Virus record (IMG/VR): IMGVR_UViG_3300042890_006166
Span: 1-64,000 of that record
From: a virus
Strand: one strand, 5' to 3'
DNA length: 64,000 nucleotides
Positions 16,927 to 27,400 of this stretch are shown here, in pieces. The position numbers and the translations under genes are program-made. Position 1 is the stretch's first letter, and each line of letters begins with the position of its first letter. The notes beneath the pieces are model-generated. The model worked only from the letters and a program-made list of their open reading frames with translations, was not told the DNA's origin and ran no database searches.

Positions 16927-17988
16927 ATGTTAGATCCTTCCTTTTCTCTTAGAAAATTAAAATACAATTTAACTCAAACTTTATACGACGTAGAACAATC
17001 TATTTCAGAAATTTCAGGTAACAAACCCAGGATCCTTTTCGTTGCTCCTCATCTCTCCACCGGAGGGATGCCTCAGTACCTTTATAAATGTATTGAGTGC
17101 CTGTTGCCTTTTTCCGAAATATTCTGTGTTGAATATAACAATCTTTCCGATCAATTCACAGTTCAGAGAGAAAGAATTCAAAACCTTTTGGGAGAAAATT
17201 ACTTCAGATTGGACTCGGAAGACAAGAGTGAATTCCTAGAAATTATTCATCGGGTGTGTCCTGACGTTATTCATTTTCAAGATTTTGTGGAATTTTTCCT
17301 TGGTAACGAGATGTGTGAGAAAATTTATGTTCCAAATAGACCCTGGTTTATCTTTGAGACCTGCCATTCTTCAAACAACAAACCATCTGATAAATTTTGG
17401 TGTCCAGATAAAATCGTGATGGTCAACAAATGGATGTTAAAAGTTTTCGAAAATTCTGGTTTTAATTTGGACTTGTTGGAATATCCAATTGAAAATTTCG
17501 AAAGTATTGGGAAAGAAAAAGCTATAAATTTATTGGGTTTAGACCCTGACAAAAAACATGTTATCAACGTTGGTCTTTTCACACAAGGAAAAAACCAAGG
17601 AGAATTAATTGAATTCGCCAGAGAGATGACACATCTTCCGATAGAGTTTCATTTCGTGGGAAATCTCGCCTGTAACTTTCAGGAATACTGGGAGCCAATC
17701 CTTCAAAATGTGCCAGAAAATTGTAGAGTTTGGGGGGAAAGATCCGATACTGATTTATTTTTTCAAGCTGCTGATTTGTTTGTTTTCAATTCAGTCTGGG
17801 AGTTGAATCCCATTGTAATAAAAGAATCTTTATCATGGAAACTCCCTATCATGATGAGAAGATTGCCTTCGTATATGGATGATTATGATAACAATCCTCT
17901 AGTTCATTATTTTTCCTCAGATGTTGAAAAATCAGGAAAAGCTTACAACACTCGTCTCATTCAAGAAATTTTAGGTTTTAATTCATGA
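16927..17988 (+). CDS. GT-B (GT4-like) glycosyltransferase
   Basis: 353 residues. RILFVAPHLSTGGMPQYLYKC is the N-terminal Rossmann strand and glycine loop of GT-B enzymes. HVINVGLFTQGKNQGELIE opens the C-terminal domain, and DLFVFNSVWELNPIVIKESLSW carries an E-x7-E-like pair (E...IVIKE). Stop and next start overlap as ATGA, so it is coupled to the heptosyltransferase-like gene and the two may act on the same acceptor. Donor and acceptor unknown. Confidence 0.8.
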   Translation: MLDPSFSLRKLKYNLTQTLYDVEQSISEISGNKPRILFVAPHLSTGGMPQYLYKCIECLLPFSEIFCVEYNNLSDQFTVQRERIQNLLGENYFRLDSEDKSEFLEIIHRVCPDVIHFQDFVEFFLGNEMCEKIYVPNRPWFIFETCHSSNNKPSDKFWCPDKIVMVNKWMLKVFENSGFNLDLLEYPIENFESIGKEKAINLLGLDPDKKHVINVGLFTQGKNQGELIEFAREMTHLPIEFHFVGNLACNFQEYWEPILQNVPENCRVWGERSDTDLFFQAADLFVFNSVWELNPIVIKESLSWKLPIMMRRLPSYMDDYDNNPLVHYFSSDVEKSGKAYNTRLIQEILGFNS

Positions 17989-19166
17989 AAAATAAAGGTA
18001 TAGATGTTTATAAAAATGTGGTAAAAGACCTTAGGTGTAGGGTCAAAGACACTTTTGATTTCAAATTTAGTTTTGATTATGGCCCCAAAGTTGATATGGT
18101 TGGAAATAATCCAAAAACTAAAAGAACCATAAAATACAAAGATCTAAACACCAATCATTATGTTTTCGAGACAGAAACCAGTCCTGGATTATTTACGTCG
18201 GTTTTCAGAAGATGGTTTACCCCATGGCGAGTAGAGGTTTACGAAGGAACCAAAGAAATCTGGAGTTTTGACTTTGAGTCTTCTCTTCACAAACAGAAAA
18301 TTTTGGTTTCTATTGATTCCTCTTCATTAGGAGATACTTTGGCCTGGGTTCCGGTGGTAGAGGCTTTACGGAATAAATATCAGGCAGATGTTATTGTTAC
18401 TACCTTTTGGAATTCTTTACTAACGCAATTTTTTCCACAACTTAAATTTTTCCCACCCGGATACAGGGATCATTCCGCTAAGGCAGTTTTTGGTGTTGGC
18501 TGGTACGAAGAGGAAGATAGAAATTGTCATCGCAGAGATCCTAGATCTATTTCTTTACAACAGGTGGCAGGAGATATCCTGGGGATAGATGTTAAAACTG
18601 ATTTACTTCCTCCACAACTTCCTAATTGGTTGTATAGCTTGCCTCCAAGAGAATCCGGAAAATATGTTTGTTTGGCTACAGAGTCTACAGCCAATGCCAA
18701 ACACTGGCACTACGAAAAGGGATGGCAGACAATAGTGGATTACCTTCGAATACTTGGTTATGAAGTTCGGGTCATTCACAAACAAAACAACACTTTAGAG
18801 AGTGTGGTAGATAAAACCGGGGACCGAGATATTTTACAAAGAATGGCCGATATCTATCAAGCAGATTTTTTTATCGGCATTGGTTCTGGACTTTCCTGGC
18901 TAGCGTGGTTTTTGCAAAAACCAGTGGTTATGATTTCTGGGTTTTCCGATCCATCCTGTGAATTTTCGAGAATGAATTATAGGGTTATCAATAGAAATGT
19001 GTGTCACGGGTGTTTCAACGACGTAAAATATAAGTTTGATCGTGGAGATTGGAACTGGTGTCCTAGATTGAAAAATACAGAAAGAATGTTTGAGTGTACC
19101 ACAAAGCTGAGTCCACAACTTGTGATTGAACAAATTAATTTACTTATACAAGAGCAAGGTTTGTAG
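17985..19166 (+). CDS. Autotransporter-heptosyltransferase (BAHT/TibC)-type glycosyltransferase
   Basis: 393 residues. An N-terminal beta-rich part (1-100) precedes a GT9-like GT-B core opening KILVSIDSSSLGDTLAW (from about residue 105), which matches the catalytic loop of the BAHT family (AAH, TibC). Near the C-terminus are C340-x2-C343, C359 and C371 (NVCHGC...WNWC...FEC), the layout of the iron-binding finger of TibC. That family moves heptose from ADP-heptose to serines of repetitive autotransporter adhesins. Here the gene lies about 5 kb from a fibre with Ser-rich repeats and YadA-type repeats, and the genome also has a heptose-7-phosphate kinase (45321). Family assignment is fairly firm; acceptor and sugar are inferred. 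Confidence 0.82.
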   Translation: MKNKGIDVYKNVVKDLRCRVKDTFDFKFSFDYGPKVDMVGNNPKTKRTIKYKDLNTNHYVFETETSPGLFTSVFRRWFTPWRVEVYEGTKEIWSFDFESSLHKQKILVSIDSSSLGDTLAWVPVVEALRNKYQADVIVTTFWNSLLTQFFPQLKFFPPGYRDHSAKAVFGVGWYEEEDRNCHRRDPRSISLQQVAGDILGIDVKTDLLPPQLPNWLYSLPPRESGKYVCLATESTANAKHWHYEKGWQTIVDYLRILGYEVRVIHKQNNTLESVVDKTGDRDILQRMADIYQADFFIGIGSGLSWLAWFLQKPVVMISGFSDPSCEFSRMNYRVINRNVCHGCFNDVKYKFDRGDWNWCPRLKNTERMFECTTKLSPQLVIEQINLLIQEQGL

Positions 19167-19193
19167 AATCTGTTGACTCTGCTTCCCGTGGTG

Positions 19194-19201
19194 GATATAT
19201 A
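19194..19201 (+). promoter_or_regulatory. GATATATA late-promoter-like octamer
   Basis: Exact octamer 32 nt before the ATG at 19234. A TTGACT lies 17 nt upstream of the TATATA core, so a sigma70-type reading is also possible at this single site; the other copies lack it. Confidence 0.55.
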
Positions 19202-19233
19202 CACAAAAGCAATTTTTTTGTTTATATCTCATC

Positions 19234-21783
19234 ATGTCAGCCATTCCCCCCAATAAAGCAATTTTTACAGGACTTCCTGTGTATAACGGGAATGGTAATC
19301 AAAGGGATCTGACCGATCCCAGATATCAGTACCAGGACAATTTATCGAACACCGAAAAGGTACAAGAAACATCTACTGATAATTTATATGGAACAACTGG
19401 AGCTGCTTTAGCCCGAGGAATTCAGATAGGATGTAACGGATATCACACTGTTTTAGCTTCCAATGGAACTTATTATTACGCTCCTTGTGAATCACAGGAG
19501 TGGTTGATAGAAAGATTAACTCAGTTAGACTCTGCTCTAAATTTTACATACATTGGAAATTATAGAGTTCTAACTTACGATCAACCTTTTAGATATGCGA
19601 GTTCTTTCGATGGATGGACTATAGATGCAGCCTTTGCCCTGGAGGGTTATCCAGTAGATCTGAATACTGTTTCTAGTGCTTCGATTACAAACGGAATCGC
19701 TGTTGATTTTAGATATTCGGTGGATGGAGAAACCTGGTCTCTATGGACTAATGTTGGCTTCGCCACGACAGGAATTCAAAATTCTAATTCATCTGGAGAA
19801 AAAGCTCAAATTTTTTCAATACCTCTCGATCCGAATAAACCATTTTATCCAGAGTTCAGATTTACATCTGTTATTATCAACCAAGATGGCTCAATAGCAT
19901 GGGAATCGGAAGAACCTATAAATCCAAATGTTGTCATAGTTTCATTTGATCTTTCTTTGACATATAATACCGACGTGGCTACAGGACCAGATAATTTAGT
20001 CATACGTAATCCAGTTCCACAATGTTCCCCTGAACAATCCAATCGGCCTGTAGTTTTCAACGAATGTGGACCATTTACTTTCAACCCTTACAATATAAAC
20101 AAGGCAATTAACCTTTACAAAGATTTGAGTTTAATTGTTAATAAAATGTTTGGTTTTGAAACCAATTATTATTCTGTACAACCTCAATCCAGATCAAAGG
20201 ACGTTGTTCTCAAAGAGTGGACTTTGTATGATGTGGTAGAGGAAAGATGCGTTAAGGTGATGGTACCTCAAAACCAATTTCCGGACAACAAACCCAACTA
20301 TGATCCGTTTGGGATATCTTTCGAAGAGCCATTCGAGATTCACATCGACAAGGTGTACTTCGAAAGTTTATTTGGTCGAGGATCACAGCCACGTAAAAGA
20401 GATATTCTTTATTTTCCTTTAACCAACAGAATTTATGAAATAAATTCCACCTATCTTTTTCGTGATTTCATGTATTCACCAATTTATTTTAAAATAGAAT
20501 TGAAAAAATACAATCCAAAATCTAACACTTACTTTAGGGATCCAGCCTACAAAGAAGAATTGGATGGGATTGCTTTGAATTCCCAGAAATTATTTGGAGC
20601 TGAAACAGAGGCACAAGAGGAACTTATTACCAAACCACAACAGTACGTCACGACCACGAACGATCGCGGTACCGATCCCACCCGATCGTACGTGTACGAA
20701 AAACTACCGATTGTAAATTATGATTTAAATAACAACTGGACAATTGTGTTCAACAATTACTACGATTTATATGATGCTTTCCAATCCAATCCAGAATTTG
20801 TATACGAGCCAAACAAATATCGGAACGGTGTTAGATATCTTACCACACCTAAGCTCGAGGTAGATGGAGAAATAGCTTTCACGTGTTGGTTTTCTATCAA
20901 AAATTATGTTAATGAAAATTCGCTGACCAAAAAACCTTATCCCCCCATCCCCATGGCACAGGAGACGGTAACTCCCACCAGAATTGTCTACAACACCACC
21001 CCCTATAAACATGGTCTTTCCCCGTGGCTTGGTTACGAAGGAAATCCAGATGGATATGTAGCAGTCAAATCTGATTTAAACCACTCTGGAGGATTTCAAG
21101 TGGCTTCTGTGATTGATGAATTTAAATTTTCTGTTGTTAATCCCAACAAGCCGTTTTCTTTAGATCCTCCGGCACTTAAAATGCAAAAAGCACAGGCTAG
21201 AAATCTAATTGCCGGGGATTATCTGGACCCTAACGAAGGACCACAAGGACTCAGAGTAGATCTTATCTATTCAGGATCTCAAGAGCCCAACAACACCAAC
21301 TTTCTACAAGAAGGAAGCATACAAATCAATATTAATAATTTTGTCTTTAATTCCAAACTTCAGTTTGTTCCTGAGATTGGTGAATGGTATGCCCTGGTGG
21401 TAAATATTTCGAATAAATATCGTCAGCTGGGAGTCAATATGTGGAAGATGAGTTATGATGTTAATAACCCACAAGAACAATCCTCGAATCTTGTTCCGGT
21501 CCATCAAGATTTTAGAACTTTGTCACAGGAATATACTTTCGATTTGCCCAAAGATATTGTTACAGATCCAGCCAACCCCTTGTATGGAACAGACAACAAT
21601 GCTTATAGGATATATACTTCGCCAGTTTTGCTTTCCAACATCAGAATTTTCAAATCGATGATAGACATTAACAAACAATCGATTGTCCTGAATCAGAACG
21701 TTGTAAGGGATGCTCAGCTCGCCCATATTATCGACAATGCCAAACCAACTTTGGCAATTCCTAAAATCCCTAGAAAGGGTTAA
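19234..21783 (+). CDS. Large virion structural protein (neck/baseplate region)
   Basis: 849 residues, no signal peptide or membrane segment, beta-rich. The N-terminal part contains GIQIGCNGYHTVLASNGTYYY. Residues about 540-740 look like a LamG/ConA-like sandwich (KLEVDGEIAFTCWFSIKNYV ... GEWYALVVNISNKYRQLGVN). It lies directly before the terminase genes behind a late-promoter motif, where T4 relatives carry neck and tail-completion genes, so it is probably a virion component. I cannot tie it to a specific T4 gene product. Confidence 0.6.
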   Translation: MSAIPPNKAIFTGLPVYNGNGNQRDLTDPRYQYQDNLSNTEKVQETSTDNLYGTTGAALARGIQIGCNGYHTVLASNGTYYYAPCESQEWLIERLTQLDSALNFTYIGNYRVLTYDQPFRYASSFDGWTIDAAFALEGYPVDLNTVSSASITNGIAVDFRYSVDGETWSLWTNVGFATTGIQNSNSSGEKAQIFSIPLDPNKPFYPEFRFTSVIINQDGSIAWESEEPINPNVVIVSFDLSLTYNTDVATGPDNLVIRNPVPQCSPEQSNRPVVFNECGPFTFNPYNINKAINLYKDLSLIVNKMFGFETNYYSVQPQSRSKDVVLKEWTLYDVVEERCVKVMVPQNQFPDNKPNYDPFGISFEEPFEIHIDKVYFESLFGRGSQPRKRDILYFPLTNRIYEINSTYLFRDFMYSPIYFKIELKKYNPKSNTYFRDPAYKEELDGIALNSQKLFGAETEAQEELITKPQQYVTTTNDRGTDPTRSYVYEKLPIVNYDLNNNWTIVFNNYYDLYDAFQSNPEFVYEPNKYRNGVRYLTTPKLEVDGEIAFTCWFSIKNYVNENSLTKKPYPPIPMAQETVTPTRIVYNTTPYKHGLSPWLGYEGNPDGYVAVKSDLNHSGGFQVASVIDEFKFSVVNPNKPFSLDPPALKMQKAQARNLIAGDYLDPNEGPQGLRVDLIYSGSQEPNNTNFLQEGSIQININNFVFNSKLQFVPEIGEWYALVVNISNKYRQLGVNMWKMSYDVNNPQEQSSNLVPVHQDFRTLSQEYTFDLPKDIVTDPANPLYGTDNNAYRIYTSPVLLSNIRIFKSMIDINKQSIVLNQNVVRDAQLAHIIDNAKPTLAIPKIPRKG

Positions 21784-21794
21784 AAACCATTTTT

Positions 21795-22580
21795 ATGCCA
21801 AGACGTAAACCAAAACCAGAGAAGGTTGTCCAGGAGAGAATCAAGGCAAATTTAGATTCCATCCTGATGGAAGAAAATTTGGAGATTGAATCTTTAACCA
21901 CTGACAATCTTCCGAGAATGAAAACAACGGAGATCATGGATTTTCAGGCTCAAATTCAGTCTACCGGTACAGATTCCAGAGATCTTTTAGAATCTTTGGC
22001 CAAATTCTACGTGGACCAAAATTTAATCGATGAATCCGAATTTCTTGAATATAAGAAGAAAATAGATGCAATGAACGTTGGATCTATGATGCTCCAGATA
22101 AAAACTGCACAGCACGCCATAACCAAGCTCGTAGAAGAAATTGATTTGGGAAGTGCTTCTGCTCGAATGTTTGAGGTTCTTGCACAATTGCAAGCCCAGA
22201 TTATGCAAATGTCAAAGGATCATCAGACATATCTAGAAAAAACTGAAGCCAGTTACAAAAACTTGAGAAAAGAATTGGAGATGAAGGCTTCTTCTGGATC
22301 TGTTCCCATGAAGCAAAATCAAGAATCTGATACCTCTTTTTCACCAAGCTCTTCGCCTTCTAGCCAAGGAACGAACTCCGCACTTAAGGTGAGAGGAACC
22401 AAAAGTTTAATGGAAGGACTGAGGGACATTTTGGGAGCTGAAATCCAAGACGTAAAAGTCGAGGAAGTGAATGAAAATGCGGTTGTTAATGCCAGACAAA
22501 AAGCAAGTCAAGATGCTTCCAAAAACATAAGTATCGAGAGCGAAGGTACTTTTGAAATAGACGACGATTTATTCCTATGA
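21795..22580 (+). CDS. terS: Small terminase subunit (gp16-like)
   Basis: 261 residues. The call rests mainly on position: it overlaps the large terminase by ATGA. The content agrees, with a central helical coiled-coil region (about 85-175: AQHAITKLVEEIDLGSASARMFEVLAQLQAQIM) of the type that forms terminase small-subunit rings. This is followed by a Ser-rich linker and a C-terminal segment that could contact the large subunit. It would recognise DNA and regulate packaging. T4 gp16 is shorter (164 aa). Confidence 0.65.
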   Translation: MPRRKPKPEKVVQERIKANLDSILMEENLEIESLTTDNLPRMKTTEIMDFQAQIQSTGTDSRDLLESLAKFYVDQNLIDESEFLEYKKKIDAMNVGSMMLQIKTAQHAITKLVEEIDLGSASARMFEVLAQLQAQIMQMSKDHQTYLEKTEASYKNLRKELEMKASSGSVPMKQNQESDTSFSPSSSPSSQGTNSALKVRGTKSLMEGLRDILGAEIQDVKVEEVNENAVVNARQKASQDASKNISIESEGTFEIDDDLFL

Positions 22581-24376
22581 GCAAACAAGAAGATAATTAT
22601 TTAGATTCCAATTATTGGTCCACAAAAAGGGTTGATGACCTTATGAGGAAGGTTGAGGAGGAAGGTTTGGATTACAAATCAGTCGAAAACCCTTTTCATG
22701 ACGGGGATCCATCTCTAAAAAGGTCTAATTTGCTTTGGGAATATACACCAGAGGAATTGCAAGAAATGCAAAAATGTGCCTTGGACGTGGTACACTTTGC
22801 AAAGTACTGTCAGGTAATGACCGATGAGGGGCTTCAATACATTCAATTAAGAGATTATCAAGAATCTGTATTGAGGGAATATCAGAATAATAGATTCAAT
22901 GTTTTTCTTGCACCGCGTCAAGTGGGTAAATCCATCACATCTTCTATCATTTTAGTGTGGTATCTACTTTTCAATCACGATAAAAATGCGATGATTTTGG
23001 CTAACGTTGGATCCACTGCGGAAGAATTGATGGATAAAATCAAAGCAATCGTGAAAGGTTTGCCCTGGTTCTTAAAGCCGGGGATGATTGTTAATAACGT
23101 TATGTCCATGAAATTCGATAATGGGTGTAGGGCGATAGCTAAGACCACCACGAAAACAACGGCAATTGGTTTTACAATTCACTTTTTGTACATGGATGAG
23201 TTTGCTCATATTCATCCCAATTTTATCGAGTCTTTCTTTCGTTCTTCCTATCCTACAGTTTCATCTTCAAAGGTGTCAAGAATTATTATCACTTCTACAC
23301 CTAACGGCATGAATAAATTTTATGAGATTTATCAAGGCGCTCTCACTGGGGAAAATTCGTTCAATCCTGTTCGGGTGGACTGGTGGCAGGTTCCGGGCAG
23401 GGATGAAGAATGGAAAAGACAAGAAATTGCCAACCTAGGTAGTGAGGAACTTTTCAATCAGGAATACGGCAATCAATTTCTCAGTTCAACCTCTTTGTTG
23501 TTAGGATCAAATGAGCTAAAAAAAATCAAATCAAACGAATCTGAATATGTGTGGAGGGAGATAGATGTTTTGAGCGATTTGGGTGTTGTTTACGAGAATT
23601 TCAGATGGCACCCAAAATTTTCTTTAGATTCAGCATCTTTAGAGGATAAAAATTTTGTTTTTTCTGTGGATCTTGCTGGGGGTGGAAGAGGCGATTTTAC
23701 GGTCATAAATATTTTTAGAGTTGTTCCTTTACCCAAAAAATTAATCGAAACTATCGATGACTATAAGGACGAAGCGGACTTTTTTGGTTTACTTCAGGTT
23801 GGAGTTTTTAGAGATAATGGAATTCAAATCGAGGACATCAAAAAAATGTTGGAGGCTTTAATTTTAAATATATTCAACAAAGAAAGATTAACTATCATTT
23901 TAGAGATGAATTTCAGGGGAGAACTTCTATTGGACAAATTGATTTCAAACGACGAGATTTCTTTGGATATGTTTTTACACACCAAACATACAGAGTCTGC
24001 AAGAACTGCAAAACCTGGCATCAAGTACAACGAGAAGAACAAAATGAAATATTGTGAAATGTTAAGATCTTTATTTAGACAAAACCGGGTTATTGTGAAC
24101 GAAAAAGCATGGACTATTCCTGAACTTTTTTCTTTTGGCTTAAACAGCAGCGGAACCTATTCTTCACAATCTGGACACGACGATGTTGCCATGACATTAG
24201 TTAGTTTATCTTCTCTTTTTGAAACAACTGCTTTTTATGACCTAATAGGTGACCTGTACGATCGAATGGATGAAGGGTATAGAAAATTAATAGAATCTAA
24301 ATTAGACGACAAAGAAAACGACGGGAAAACAAAGGAAGGAAGCTTTTATAATTCTTTTAGTAAGCTAATGTCATAA
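22577..24376 (+). CDS. terL: Terminase large subunit (gp17-like)
   Basis: 599 residues, close to T4 gp17 in length. ATPase domain: Walker A APRQVGKS at 112-119, Walker B FLYMDEFA at 203-210 with Asp207-Glu208, coupling motif STPNG at 240-244. Nuclease domain: VDLAGGG near 364 supplies the first catalytic Asp, LEMN near 443 a second acidic residue, and GHDD near the C-terminus the third. It drives headful DNA packaging through the portal and cuts the concatemer. It is translationally coupled to the preceding small subunit. Confidence 0.96.
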   Translation: MSKQEDNYLDSNYWSTKRVDDLMRKVEEEGLDYKSVENPFHDGDPSLKRSNLLWEYTPEELQEMQKCALDVVHFAKYCQVMTDEGLQYIQLRDYQESVLREYQNNRFNVFLAPRQVGKSITSSIILVWYLLFNHDKNAMILANVGSTAEELMDKIKAIVKGLPWFLKPGMIVNNVMSMKFDNGCRAIAKTTTKTTAIGFTIHFLYMDEFAHIHPNFIESFFRSSYPTVSSSKVSRIIITSTPNGMNKFYEIYQGALTGENSFNPVRVDWWQVPGRDEEWKRQEIANLGSEELFNQEYGNQFLSSTSLLLGSNELKKIKSNESEYVWREIDVLSDLGVVYENFRWHPKFSLDSASLEDKNFVFSVDLAGGGRGDFTVINIFRVVPLPKKLIETIDDYKDEADFFGLLQVGVFRDNGIQIEDIKKMLEALILNIFNKERLTIILEMNFRGELLLDKLISNDEISLDMFLHTKHTESARTAKPGIKYNEKNKMKYCEMLRSLFRQNRVIVNEKAWTIPELFSFGLNSSGTYSSQSGHDDVAMTLVSLSSLFETTAFYDLIGDLYDRMDEGYRKLIESKLDDKENDGKTKEGSFYNSFSKLMS

Positions 24377-24436
24377 CACGTTAGAGATATATAATTTAGA
24401 ACTCTAGTAATATCCACATTTGTGGTAATCCATTTT

Positions 24437-24444
24437 GATATATA
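24437..24444 (+). promoter_or_regulatory. GATATATA late-promoter-like octamer
   Basis: Exact octamer 28 nt before the sheath ATG at 24473. A second exact copy sits at 24386-24393 in the same gap, and a small palindrome, CCACATTTGTGG, lies between them at 24414-24425. Tandem promoters would suit a highly expressed sheath gene. Confidence 0.6.
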
Positions 24445-24472
24445 CTAGGGAAAAAATATCTTCAAAACGATA

Positions 24473-27400
24473 ATGGCTAAGAAAATCAAACTCGATTTAT
24501 CACAATTCAAAGCTTCTGGCGTTTATACGTTGGAATTTAATGCTTCTGAAAACATCATCCTAACCTCACAAACAATTCGTTTGGTTGTTGGGTTTTCGAA
24601 TAAAGGCCCCTTTAATGCTCCGGTTTATATACCAGATGTCACCACGGCAATTGCAATCTTCGGGGACATTGATAAAAACCTAGAATCACAAGGTTGCTTT
24701 TTTCAGAGATCGATTTTAACTTGTCTTTCTACGGGACCGGTTTTTGCTTTGAATTTGCTGAGATTAAATAACGATGAAACTTCATCAACTGCAGACAAAG
24801 TAGACTATTTCGGTTTTTCAGTTGCTACTGATGAGCCTAATGGGGTTTTAACTTCTCGTTTGTACTCCTCTTTTTACAACAAAGAAAGATTCTGGTTTGC
24901 AGACGTTGATTATTTTCTTGCTACTATGTCGGTTGTAGACCAAGGTAGAATTTTCAATTTAGTGAATCTTGGACAACAGTCTATGTCTGTTATTGTTAGA
25001 AAATCTACGGATGCTACTCCTCCCCTCCAAGGATATGACATTTTTGCCATCGATTGGTATGGAGCAAACAATGTACCTAGTTACGTACATCCTTATGATT
25101 ATATTTCCGATTGGTTTATTGATGTTATAGCTGTCTCTGGGGATTGGACAAATTATCAGGCCTTGTCTGAAGATCCAGAATGGTCTGCCTTTTTTACACC
25201 CAATGGTTTTATAAAAAGTCAAATCAACAATTTTCTTAGTCAACAAAATGTCAACATTATTACCCAGGTAACAGGATGTCTGATTGTTGATTTTGTAGAT
25301 CTTAATGGTAACAATCAATTCATCCAAACACTAGTTAATAACAACACCCCTTCTACTGGACTATTTTGTGCCGTTGATGCCGAGGGTTTGGAGTACCTTT
25401 GTCAAAATAGGTTCAAAGTAGATTTGGTTGGTAACTTCTTGATTGACGAACTCACTGGAGATAGAGACCTTCAGGATCCTACCTTGAATTTTTTGAGTTA
25501 TGACCAACAGTTGATTCAAGATTATCTTTACACCCAAAATTCAATCGGAATAACTGGTGGAGGAGTTACTGGAGGAACAGCAGGTGTTGCCTACATTCCA
25601 TTGAACGTTGGAACATTATTTAACCTAGGTGGACCAACTGGACCTACTGCTGGAGTACCAGCATCCTCTCTAGAACCTTACGACCCAAGTTTAACATTTG
25701 GTGGTCTTCATTATCTTCGTACCAATTCCGGTGTTACTGGTGGTGCAGTTGTAAATGTTTATATTACTAACGGCGGCACTGGTTACACAAGTGCACCAAC
25801 GATCTCTTTCTCGGGAGTAGGAACGGGGGCTGCTGCCATTGCGATCATATCAGGGAACGAGGTATCTAGCATTACTTTAACAGCTAGTGGATCTGGCTAT
25901 ACATCCGCTCCGACTGTAACCTTCTCGGGGGGTGGGGGAACGGGAGCGGCAGCTTCTGCAGATATCTTAACTGAACCTTCTTTAACCTCAGCAGAAAAAT
26001 TAAGATTGAAAGATTTTGTTACCCCCACTCCTTCATACACTCCGTTTATTCTTGGCACAGTTACAATTCCTGCAGGAGCTACCGGAAATGTTATTAATCA
26101 ATTTACAACCGGGGACTTGGTCAAACTTAAAATAACAGGTGTCAGGGAAATTGCAGGTAATTTAACCATAACTTTCACACATCCACTGGATACTCCAGTT
26201 TATGCTTCTCAAGGAATTCAGGTGAGTCCTACTTCCTTTACAATGGGAACAACCTCTGGAATAGTTTCTGAATTTTATCAACAGTTTGGTGCATCTGATT
26301 ATCTTGACATCGTAAATGTTGCTTCTATCACAGGAGGTACAGCTTCAAACGCTTTAACCGGACAAATCTCAACTAGATTGTATCAAAACATTTTGTACTC
26401 TGAAATAGGAGGCCCAACAGGTTCACAAGCAGATCAGATCGAAGATGGTGATACTGTTTGGCTAGACGCAGCAGGAACGAACATCCTTTATCTAGATACT
26501 CAAACAACAGTTGACAGAGATCAATTCAATGTCTCTTATGTTAGATCTTTCAATAATATTGCCAGACAGAGTCCAGACAATCTTGTTAATTACCCCAATT
26601 TTGGAACTGTATATGCTTCAGATAATATTGGATTTACTGTTGGTTCTTCTCAAACCGACATAGTATCAAGTGTAGCATCTATCAATCAATTCCTAGATGT
26701 ATTAACCAAAATAGATACTACAAGCTTTACGTTCGTTCCGGATCAGATTAACAATAAAATAATTTCAGTTGGAGACTATTTGGTTTCTACTGACTTAGAA
26801 TTGTGTGAAACGGTAGGAGCTAACAGACAATCGAGGTTGACTAAAGTAACCGCCGTAGCACAAACCACTACTTCAGGAGTTGTTAGAGTTGTCTGTGCTA
26901 GACCCATCTTATTTTATTCTGGATCTCCAGTACAGGTTCAGAAGTTCAAGTCAATACCCCAATTTACTAGATCTTTCGATTTCATTTATTTGAGTGGTTA
27001 CACCATGAGGGATGCTCAAAGACCTAATGGAACTGATGCGAGAGTTGATGAGATTTTGAACGTTCTTTATGATACAAATCTGGCTGCAACTTTGGCAACC
27101 AAAGACGTTATTTCCTTCCGTTATATCGTAGATACTTTCAGTGGAACAATTCAACCGAATTCGAAGTACCAACTTTCTAAGTTGGCTATGATGAGGCAAA
27201 AGGCTTTGGCATTCATTAATGCTCCTTCTATGGCACAGTTTAGAGCTAGCACAGACCCAAGATTTACTAACGCTCCAACAGCAGTAGATCCATTTCCTCC
27301 ACTAGAAGCTCAATATATTGCTGAAGGTGGAAACCTATCTCTGAACCCTTCTTATACATTTAGTCTTCCAACCCAAGATCTAGGGGCTTCATTTGCTGGT

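Noticed and set aside
19173-19201. TTGACT - 17 nt - TATATA as a host sigma70 promoter
   Set aside because: It fits in isolation, but none of the other GATATATA sites has a -35 match at that spacing, so it is most likely chance; kept only as a note on that site.
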